A stretch of 64,000 bases of DNA from positions 14,694,001 through 14,758,000 of the forward strand of contig CP053148.1 of assembly GCA_014607495.2 (NCBI GenBank), read 5' to 3'. Origin of the DNA: Carposina sasakii. Taxonomy: Eukaryota; Arthropoda; Insecta; Lepidoptera; Carposinidae. A program made the translations under genes and the position numbers. Under the pieces are notes generated by a model, which was not told the DNA's origin, ran no database searches, and worked only from the letters and a program-made list of their open reading frames with translations. This document shows positions 39,801-51,800 of the stretch, one piece after another. The first letter of the stretch is position 1. Each line of letters begins with the position of its first letter.

Positions 39801-42800
39801 AAATATTTTTACTTATCCTGGCCAAACGTGCGCACGTACACACTTGTTAAGCGCAAGCACGATGCTGATTAGTGTATAGAAAAGGTACATAAACGCACAA
39901 CGACGTACACCACTAACAAATAGAAGTACCTATTTGAATTTGAAAAATCGTCATTAATCGTCATCGGTTAAGGGCACCTAGATTGTTTACCTTCACTGAT
40001 AATAGTCAGTAGTCTAGCTAATAAACCTATAAAAGTGAAACCTTGAATATAGAACCTGTCACTCACTTTCGATAGAGACTTCAGGGCGGGGGTACCCATT
40101 GCCTCGGCACTCAATTGAAAGTGGTTGCCCTTCGATCAACTCGATATCATTTCCTGGCTTCAAAGTGATCTCCGGGCTGGAGTGAGCCTTTAGATACACA
40201 CTGGCATTGGCAGATCCCGCTGCGTTATAAGCGTTGCAAGTGTATTCTCCTTCATCGTTGACATCGAAATTTTCAAACCTGGTAAAGGGGTTAATTATAT
40301 ATTTACTAGATACATAGAACAAATGAACGGAGAGTCAAAGAGTATATGTAGTTGAAGTAAATTTATATAGGTTTCGATCACGGAGGAAATGTAAGAAGAG
40401 GTGCGACATAAAACATCAACATATCTTACGAACTTATCTTATGGACTTATCCAGACCTATATCTGGCTGACTTTTGCATCCAATAGGTTTGTAAGCCCCT
40501 TTTGAGTTCTTTGGATATCCTTCTTTTTATCCATGGAGACTTGATGGAATAAGTAACATGCGTTTCGACGAAATATTATATTTTGATGTGTCAACTCAGA
40601 ATAATATATCTCTGCAATTTGCATAACTCAATATAAATATTTTTTTATACTTACAAGAGTACATTATTAGGTTGAATATTAGTACGTGGTGATAATCCCT
40701 TGTGATGATGCCAGGATACAAGGGGCTCAGGGTAGCCTTCAACAAGACATTGAAGCCTGAATTTCTCACCCAACGTTATTGCTTGTTCGCCTCTAGGCCA
40801 AATCTCGACCCTGGGCTTTTCACGTCCTACAATACAAAGTAAATAAATTATCCGAGCCCAATAATGTTGGCTGGGTGACCTGATGTGCTAAAGTTTAGAG
40901 AAATCTGTTTTCCATCATCTATCTTGAAAATATCAATGATTATATGAAACTATACTTACTTTCTATTTCAACGTAAACGTATACGGTAGTGTAAGGTTCA
41001 TCCCCGACAAGTCCATCGCATTGGTAGTATCCACTGTCACTCTCTAGGGCTTGAGAAATTAGCAGGGTGTTTCCTCGCTGACTGGTTCCAGGACCGAATT
41101 CACCTCCAGACTATGACAAAAAAAATGAAATGCTAAAGATTTCAGTCCAAAAATTTCCTACTAAGAGACTCCTTACTTTATCTTAGCAGTAATATTGTCG
41201 CGTCTGCTTGGCGCCAATATATTATATATTTTAAATATTTTTTTTATATTCCCACACTTCACAACACATTAACTTAGTCCCACATTAAGATCCATAAGGT
41301 CTTGTGTCGTGGGTACTAAGCAACGGTATATAAATACATAGATAAGTATAGAAACATCCATGACTCGGAAACAAACATCAATTTCAATATACAATGTGAA
41401 AATTGCCAGTTCTGTGTTTACTCGACACCCAAAAATCAGCAAGACAATGATGCTCAGTAATTCTATTGTAGGCGGTGTCTAAAGATACAAAAAACATACC
41501 TTGGACCAACGAATACGAGGCAATGGATATCCATGTGGTGTGCAGTCCAAAGATCCGGATTCACCTGTGGGAATGGTCAGGTTGCGCACCGAAGTTGTTA
41601 CATTTGGTCTATCTTCTGGATTGGGTGGGCCGGTGGATAAAACCCTGAGATATACAGTGGCATATGGCACATTCAGTGATGAACTCTGGCAAATGTACAC
41701 TCCCTCATCAGCAACATTAGCATTGTTGACTGTAAGAACACCGTTATTGGAACGGACATTTTCAGATAGACTGACTCCATCTTGCCTGTAAATAAAAGGT
41801 TGGAAATAAATGTTGAGTAAGTATTGTAAAAAAAATAGGGCTGAAAATGACCATTATTAAATAAAATGGTTTTATAAACTAACCTTGTCCATTCAATAGA
41901 TCCAGCAGGCACTTCTGTTGTTCCTGTGCAGACTACCTTCGTTATTTGGCCCTCCTGTACTTCAGGTTCCTTGGGGTATACGGTCAAAGATGCTTGTTTT
42001 GGCCTTGACGGCCTCGGGCGTACTACAATGCTTATTGTTCTCTCGTTATATCCACCAGCATTAGATGCTACACATCTATTAGGAATAGGCATTCACATTA
42101 GAAAAAACAATTTTGATGAATGAAACAAATTACTATACAATGTGAACAAACTTGTAATAGGGTATTTTGGGCGACATACCTATATTCTCCAGAGTCATCC
42201 TCACGTGCTTGGTCGATAATGTAGTTTCCATCATAAGATTCGCCTCGTAAAGGTCTCTGTTCAACGCGAGACCAGTTGATGGTTGGTGTTGGAGTACCGG
42301 TTGCTGTACAGCTCAACTGTATAAGGTCTCCCTCGTAGTTTTGAATCAAGCGGGTGTTCGGTAGAATCGATACAATTGGGAGGACTACGCTGTTGCCTAA
42401 ATAAGAGATATTGGTTATGCTATAGTTAGTTGAAAAGCAATCGAATATTTTTTTCAAAACAGATACTATTCACATAAACTAAACACAAATTTACTCTACA
42501 AATCATACCTTTGGCGTAATACATCCACATAGGGACCTCTATCCACAAATGACAGCATTAAAAAGAAATAGAGAAATTAAAAAGATGAGATAATGAAAAA
42601 TATAATCGATACCAAATCGATGGCAAGATAGTTCGAATGCTTCAAAGAGGATATGACATATCCACACATTGTGTGGGTAATGAGGTGATAAATGGTTGAA
42701 TGGAAGAGAAATACATCTTCACCAGGACAAAAAGATAATGATGATTCAAAATGATGAAATATACTTACTTGGAACAGTAAGGGTAGTGTATGCTTGGTCT

Positions 42801-45800
42801 GTTGCCACTCCGTCTGTGGTCTGGCACATGTACCGACCACTATCAGAGACGTGGACATTTGTGATGAGAAGTTGTCCATTACGTTCATCGATTTGACTTC
42901 TTCCACGGGGCAAGAAACCATTAATTTTACTCCATGTCACTCTTAGTGGACGAGTGGTTCTTCTACTGTGAGCTTCGCATGTGAAATTGACAGTGCTGCC
43001 AATCTCGTGGATTTTGATAGTGGGTTCCTTTATAATGACTCTAATACCACTTGATTTCGGTGGTTGCGGACGGGTTATATTTGGTCGGACTCTGTCATCT
43101 AAATAAAGTACACCGTATGTTAGGTAAAAGAAAAAAAATGTACTCCGGGTTATGTGAATCTCATAATGACGCTATTTTAGTAACATAATGGAACATTTAG
43201 ATCCTTACCAGTAGAAACGCAGTCAGGGCCAACGTATGGTGGTCTACAATTGCATACAACAGAGCCTTCCACCAATTGGCAGTCATGACCATTGCAGTTA
43301 CACTGTTGACATCTACCATATTGATCTTTGTAGTAATTTGACGAGCATGACTCACAACTTGTGCCTTGGTAGCCTTCAGGGCAGAGACAAACCTAGAAAA
43401 TGATTTGCTTTCAAACTCAGTTTCACAAAGTTTTCGGAATATTGATTTTTGCTCAGTTTGCCTACAGATTGAAGCTATAATAAAACGGTTACGTTATAAC
43501 ATAATCACACCATTATAGCCAATGGATGGTAGGTCTTAAATAAGCCAGGAAAAAAATTCAAATAGGTTAAAGAGTTGTACATACCTACTCTTGGGAGGGC
43601 TAAACGCCAGATTCTCGTAATAACAAATCTTATTTATAGAATACAGTAGAGAATAAAATATTTCATACCTCAACACCTTTAGGCGGCTCAGTAGGGTTGC
43701 TTGATTCAAGGGCATAATGCATCCATACGTCAGATATTGAAGTGGACACTAGGTCGGGGGCCAATGTAGCTCTCACTAGAATCCGGTCAACGTTCTTCAA
43801 GACCGTCAAAAAGTCCTCGCGGGTAGCACGGTTGACGGAGTTCAGGACGTACCAGCCGTTTTCGCTCATGGGTACGCTATAACTCTAAAAATAAAAACAA
43901 TGCGATAAACAAAAATAACGATGCCAATTGGTTGACTTGAGTTAAATAGTTTATCAGGGGATTTTTTTATAAATATATTTATATTTCGTCATGCTGCAGA
44001 GGAACGTCATAATCAAGTATTAAAAAACAAACTTGATAAATGTCTAAATACTCACGTATGTTGTTCCTGATTGGAATTGGTTAGGATTGGACCAGTAGAG
44101 GGATAAGCCTCCGCCAATGATAATCACATCGGTACCAGAGTTGGAAACACCAGCATTTCCACCTAGTTCAAACTTCTGCCCGAAGGACAATGTTCCGCCG
44201 TATGACAGCAATCGGTTGCCTGTGATATGAACATACAGTAAACTATAGTAAAAAAAAGTATTATAACATAAAGCTGGCAAATACAAAATAACTAATTTAA
44301 CCACTTGTTACTTACCAGTGAAAACAGGTAACGACCAGTACAAGTCCTCATCATTGGGGGGGAAGTTGAAGGTGTACAAAAGCTCACTAGAGCCTGGTAT
44401 GGAGACGAAGTCATCGTTGATCACCCTGTCAGCGTGTAGGTTCTGGATGGTGTAGCCGCCGTAATCAGAGCCAACATTGGAGCGGCTTGGAATGTTCGTT
44501 GGAAGTTACGCGCCTAAAAATTAGATCGTGGCTATCAAAAGCGTGCTATAGTGGGCAATGAAGTATTATGAATTGGTAATATTGCACAGATACAAATAGT
44601 AATTAACACAACACTGTTATACAAATGCCAAAGTAACTCTTTCAGTCTGTCTGTCGCACTTTCATGCAACTACAAAACACCGATTTAAATGAAATCTGGT
44701 ACAGAGTCTAGAGAGAAAAGAGGGCTGTAAGTGGTTGACATAGAGGATGATAGTTTATAAATATACAGTAGCGGGCAATTTATTATAACCAACTCTACAC
44801 CCCCTAATCTTTGAAGGCAACTCCAGAGGTATACATTATTTTTTCTCTTTTACCATTCAATCTTACCTCATAACACTCGCTGCTGACTCCAGAACAGTAA
44901 CATGACAAGCAGCCGAAAGAATCGTCGTAGCCCAATCCGAAGGTGCCAGGTCTGCATGAGTCGCATCTCTCCCCTTGCACGTTCCGTTTGCAGTGACAAG
45001 CTCCGTAGACATCACAAGAGCCTTCTGATCCTCGAGGGTCGCAGCTGAGAAAAGAATCGTTTTGTACAGACCAGCCTCCGTATTGGGGAATCCATCATTT
45101 TATCGCAATTCCTTTCAACGATTTTCATTACCCATAAAACGATTCGCAGAACTTTTAGTACAATATTTAATAAATCCTAGAATTAGGTTACATCGCAATT
45201 TCATTTCCTCGAATACACATTATCTAAAAACACAGTTCATCATTATTTGTTTTCATGTTTTATCGAAGTTTTGTTACCCAATATTTTTGTTTCATCGTAA
45301 GTTTCAGTTTGCAAAATAATTGAAACATCGATTTTTACTTCAATAAATCAATGGACATGGCAAAATACGATTTCATGCAGTTAATTAGTTCTTCTTTCTA
45401 GAGCATTATTCAAAACAAAAATTGGGATGAATGAAAAAAAAAGTATTTATATCGACTCAGTTTACTCCGTCTCCACGCAGTCTTGTCTGCCCTACCCCTA
45501 AAGTGCAATGTAAAAGCGCGTAGGCGCGGAGGGGCGAGGCGGCCCGCGAGCTGAGGAGCAGGTGAATGCAACGCTCGCCGCCGCGGCTGAGGCTGGCCGG
45601 CGCAATCGGCCTGCAAGCCGAAGGTGCGTTGGTGAGCGTTACATTCATCTTCGACGATAAGCTCGCGTGGGACCGCCTGGGCCCCACAGCGCCGGAGCCG
45701 TGACAGAAACCATGCCTACTGCATGCTGTATGTTTGCTTGCATGCTGCATGTTTGCTGCAGTCTGCATGTTTGCTTGCATGCTGCATGCTTGTTTGCATG

Positions 45801-48800
45801 CTGCATGCTTGCGTGCGTGTTACATAGTTAATTAATACTAAAAAGTTGTTATGTGAAAAAGTATTATGGGTTCCGCTACACATTGTAACGTGTTTTTAGG
45901 AATAGTTTCAACAATAACTTAATACTCTTATGAAACGTAAGTCGTTTGTTCGTTAAGTATCGTTTTTCTGGTAATCATAACAACCTTTAAAGATTTTTTT
46001 ATGAAACAGCGATGATTGGAAAGTTTTCGGTAAAATTATTCGATATTTAAAAAAATCTGATTCTAATGAACCGTAAATTGGCTATCTTTTTTGATATCAA
46101 AGTCATGATCACTCATTGAAATATGAACTAAAGTGAATGTCGTGTGTGTGCCAAAATTTTCTTGAATAGCATTTGCCACTTCAGTTGTTGGTTTCAATTA
46201 GCGAATTATTATGAATTCAAAAAATATAGCCAATAGGCCTGCTGCTTATGAAACCATTTGTTTAATGAAAAACAATGTATTCATAAATATTAATAAAACC
46301 TCCTAAGTATGAAATTTTTAAAATAATTTCAATGAATTATAACCTATAGAAGTATAGTCGATTTTATTTTTATGGGTCTTTTGTAATTTATGTTTACCTT
46401 TTACTGAATGTGCCTAAGCATTTCATAAAAATGATTATTATTATGTTATTATTATTCTAATAGACACCGTACATATTCCGGGCTATCATTTTATTAACTT
46501 TTGATAGTATTTCAAAGTCATGATCATGTTATATTATTTTTTCAGGGTTCACTTCTGTTCCGGACCCTGAACCTTGCCTATATTTATATATTTAAATTTT
46601 TTATTAAAGAAGAACTAGAAGAATGACATGTACGTGTGTGTTGCCAAAATTTTCTTGAGATAATGCATTATGCCACTTCGTATGTCGTTAGTGAAGTAAT
46701 AGTTGATAATAAATCATTGAGTTTCAATTCTTGAGTGGCGATGATTAGTTTTATGATTGAGTGTCAAACTTAAATAAAATAGCCAATAGGCCTGCTGCTC
46801 TATTAAACCATTTGTTTAATGAAAAACAATGTGGATTTCCATAAACTATGAAGTAGGCTTATTGAATAAAACCTCCTATATAAATGGAATTTTTAAAATA
46901 ATTTCATTACTAAAACGAAATATAAACGATGCTGAAAAATCGAATATTTTGTTCTAAGATTTACTTACGAGCAAGTATCAGAAGAAGGTGGGGGAGTGCC
47001 GTAGTTCAAGACACAGTTGTCATAAGCATCCTTGGTGTACCCAGGCTTGCATTCCTCACAGAAATTACCAGCAGTGTTGTCACGGCAGTTCTGATAAGAA
47101 AAACAATGTTAGAATCTTGCTTCTTAAGGGTTACAATTTTTAAAAACTATTACGTAGAACGGTAACTTACAGGTGTTATAACTATCAGTTGGGTTCTCAA
47201 AACTCAGGTCAATAAGTTCACGATAATAAATTGTCAAATAAAGTCAAATTCATAGTAAAATAACAGTTACATCGACGGTTAACGGTTATAATCGTTAGGG
47301 AAAACAGCGATAGGTCAATTCCTAAAAATACTTACAGAGCAAACTCCAGTGTCAGGGTCGCACATGTCAGAGTGGCCAGAGCAGTTGCATCTGACACAAT
47401 CGTGCAGGTAAATTCCGGTGTCAGTCCTAACAAAGATTAAACATTAATTATTCAAAGTCAGTCAGTTTGCATACAGTGTGGCATGACTGACCATATTCAC
47501 CCTTATATATCTAGTGGTCTAGATTCTGGTCCTTCCAATTGTTCTGCTATTCTTCAACCACCGTTAAATCAGAAGGAAATGTCACAGATATCTATACATA
47601 TAATAAAATTGTAACGGATCGATGTTTGTGCACGCTAATCTCAGAAACGGCTGAACCAATTTCGATTCAGTATTCAGGAATATGTTATGACAGGTCCCAC
47701 TTAACATATAGGCTACTTTTTATCGCGGTAAAATGGTTTTATCCCGGATAATATGAACATTTTATTTTTTCTACAGTCCACGAGGACGGAGTCGCGGGCG
47801 TCCACTAGTACTTTACTACAAAGTAACGATACTTCGTCAATTCCCGATGTTTCAAATCATATAAAAGATGGAACACTAGAATCTAGCCAGTAATGACCTC
47901 TGTCATCCTGAACCACAGCTTACCTGGTGTAACCAGCAGCGCAGTCTTCGCAAGAGGTTCCCGTGTACCCCGGAGGACAATCACATTGTTCCACATGCAG
48001 CGCCTGAGCACCAAAGCCATCTGGCCTTGCGATATCGATACTAGCGCTAACGAGTGATGCTGAACTGGTTGTGCTGGTGTAGGAAGCCCGTACGAGTATT
48101 GTTTTGACGTCCGCTAACGCAATGAGGAAGAATTCACGGCTTATTGGGTTGCCATCGGGTCTGCAAAGAAATAACGTATTGGTTACCTCTACTGCGGTCT
48201 AAAGGTCATGGCACACTGTCCTAGCAGCGCGACGGCACAGCCGCTGCACGGCATAGTCACCTCAAATTTGACTAGGGCTAGCCGCCAGCGCGTATGGGTC
48301 GTCCGCGACGTATTAGCTGGCCGTACCCGCGCTGGCCGTGAGGTGCAAACTTGCTATCACCGCAAATGCAATTTTTATAAAGGGGCGATTTGGAGTCGGC
48401 GGGTAGTAAGCATGCCAGACGGCATGCTGTGAGGACTAGCTCGATGGTAGCGGCAAGCGCGCTGACATCTCCTGATATATTTTTTTCTAAATGTAATATC
48501 ATCTTGAGATGTAAAAATTTATCAGTGTATATTGGATGAAAATTGTTTTCACCAAATATCTTTGGAAAATTTATTGGTGTATTGGTATAGTAGGCAGGTA
48601 TAAAAACTTGTCATGCAGGCCTTGTTTTTCCGACTCTTTCACTATATCAATCTTAAGCATTTGTCAATAAAATTAGATTATGTTTATTTTCTCTCTGCGT
48701 TGCTGAACTTTAACGCCTTTAGCGCCACGCAAGTTCTTTGTTTATTGTAATATTGTTATGCATATTATTATTTCTATGACGCCATAATTCATAAATTCAA

Positions 48801-51800
48801 ATCATTTAGTTAATGTTAGTTCACATTCACATATATTTCCGATCAAATGGTTTCAACCATTTTATTGATTTATTATATTCAATAACTTCAAACCAATTTG
48901 AAATTCTCGATACAAGTAATATTGAAAAGCAAATAATGAAATACAGTTGATTGCATTGCGTTAACTACCAAAATACCAATTCGCTTATTATTTCCATTGA
49001 TATGAAGATAATCATTCCCACCCGGGTGAAGAATTTTTTCCATTTATTTATTAATCAGTCTGCACTTTACATTCGTAAATTAATTAAAATTTTTCAACAA
49101 GTGACGAGTTGATTTCTGTTTTATATTCCATCAAAAACACGGAGATACTCGTAACTGTATTAACAATACCTACGGCTCTCTCGGGTGAGCCTGAACGTGA
49201 AATAAATCCCATTTTAAACTGCTCACTACGAGTATTGCACACTTCTGCTCAACCTGTTTAGAGGATAATGGGCGTGACTATAAGTATGTATGTAACACTG
49301 CTTATAGCGGGGTCTCACTTGCATAATAGTAATAGGTACTCTGGTTATACTCCTAATGCCCGTAGAGCTAGATCAGGGAATCGCAAAGGTTTCGCCATGT
49401 CTTGTCAGAATGCAGAATGACGTTCCTCCGAGCGGTTCACACTTCCGCCATTGTGTACTTTTTGCGTTGTTTTCGCATGCGTTTGTCGTAGTATACACAC
49501 TACACATGATGGCAGCGGAAAACTACTCGAAATTCGCGGCGGAGGTGTGCTATAGGCGTAAGAGTTCAGGGTTATGATTTAAATGAAATGAATTATTTTG
49601 CAAATTGGTTCACGCTACCAGGAAATAGTAGTATTGCAATAATTGTTTCAGTAAATTGGGAATACATATTATTTAATCTGCGTGTAGTCAGATTTGCCTT
49701 GGAAAAGTATTTAGGTTAGTAAGGCAGGAGTGGGTCAAGGATATTTATTGCAATCGTCAGTAGTATAGAGTAAATAATATAAGTACCTAATATGTTAAGG
49801 CTCAAATATTTTTTATGTTTGAGATCGGTCCACATAGCGAGCCCCTTCATTTGATATGTAACACAATGCGAGTACGGTTAGAAAAACTTTTATATAAATT
49901 ATAACTTATAAGTTAGGTATTAGGTAGGTATATACCTATCCAAAGCAGAATTTTGTTTACCTCTTCCATCCATTCTCAATTAACGGCACTGTTCCGTTCA
50001 AAAATCCATCTTGGGGTGCGAAGCTGCCGTAGTAGCTGTACACGGAGCTTTTCTAAAAAAAAACAAAGAATTAGTACCTATTGTGTAACTTGCCAGCGAG
50101 AAACCCATAACGACTGCGGTCATCACAATCATGACATACTAGGGCCTTCGGCTATCTTCTTGGCCAGATTATATAGGCGATCATCCATCCCATTAGAAAC
50201 TTAAAAAACTGGACGATAAGCATTTAATGCCTTGTCGGAAGAACACCCTGCATATGTTATGGATATTACCTTATCACTAAAATTTATCATGATTTCCTTA
50301 CATACTCGTAGGTAATTATAGTATTTATTTACATATGTAATTATAGTATTTACATAGAACTCTTATTTTGGTGATGTTTATTTTATGATTTACTAATTAA
50401 ATATGATATCTATTTTATAAACAAACAGTTATAATATTGCCAGTTCGTTTTCCACGGCGTGTCTTCTCATACTATTGACGAAAACGGTTGCGTAGTTAGA
50501 AATATTTTACCTAATATCTTATTATTAGCACAATGTTTAATGATGAAACGATCAACCATATCCTAGCGGATTATATTATGTGTACCGTTTGACGTCCGAA
50601 GTCCTTTATGAGAGAGTACATCGTCTTCGTTCTGCGTTAATCCGCTAGATGTCGCTGTTTTCCATCACATATCCACGTCCGAATCGCCACCTATCTGCTA
50701 ACTAGCATACTACCCACCTGTCAAGCCACCATCTTCTACTTGTCATTGTTGCGTCGTTTTTCAAACTGTGCACATGATCGTTAGATTTTTTTAGAATTTT
50801 TGAGATTAAAGTAAAAAATTCTTTAGTAACACGTAGGGAGTGTTAACTTAATTGAGTTTTCCATTGAAATTAATTTATTTTATTACGAGTAACAGTGAAA
50901 ATTTACCCGAACTAACGGAATTAGGAGAAAAGATACCGCGTGAAAGTAGTTCGTCGAGTGATTCGAGTGAGGATTCAGGTAGTAATTCCGATTTAGAGGC
51001 AGCCGGTGGGCCGCCACCGCGGAAGCGCGCACGCCGTTCCTTTTCGTAAGATGCATTTACCTGGACCGGAGGTTTGAGTTATTGTCACAGCAATTTGTAA
51101 GTCATGTAAATAATATTTTATGTTCGAATTATGTTCCTATTTCAAACACTATTCCGTGATCATCAAAACATATCGATACATTTTTGCGTCCACCACCAAA
51201 TATGACATAAGTTAACGATATTACGGAATTGTCTGTTTCAATTACTGAACCTGCTATACCTAAGGCCAATATAGAACGCGTAGCCAAAATAACTTCTACG
51301 CAAAGATTTGATACTTTCGATTGGAATGCAATTCGTTATACAGATATTCAGAAAAAATATTTAGCCTACCCTGCTTTTTCGGAATTAAAAGTAAATGAAG
51401 AATTAAGGCAATTTGAAGATCCATTAGCACCGCTTAAGTGGTTCCAAATGGAACGTAGTTTTGCTGCCTTGTCGAACGCTTATTACAGAATCTGTTAACG
51501 AAGCCTTATAAAGTCTTATCGATTGGTCGACAAATTACACCTACGACTATTTATGATAAATTGAAAGCGTTGTTCGGTAGTGACTATATTCTCCAAATCA
51601 TTTGCGGTAAACGGGCCGAAGTTCTAGAGGTTTGTCGTCGCTCTTTATACATTTTTGAGGGAAGATATTCAAAAAATTCCGCCTTCAGCGGAATACATGT
51701 TTAATCCCGCAGCTTTGTCCACATATTTACAAAAATAGGCAGTATTGACAAGTTACAAAAATACTTTTCAGCAAAAAAATAAGGGGGGGCGCAAAGACAA

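Noticed and set aside
45457..45780. Open frames in the GC-rich patch
   Set aside because: Open in several frames because stops are rare in GC-rich DNA; no domain or splice context in the perlecan frame.
49356..49577. 73-residue plus-strand open frame
   Set aside because: No recognisable domain, no splice or promoter context and no similarity to other parts of the window.
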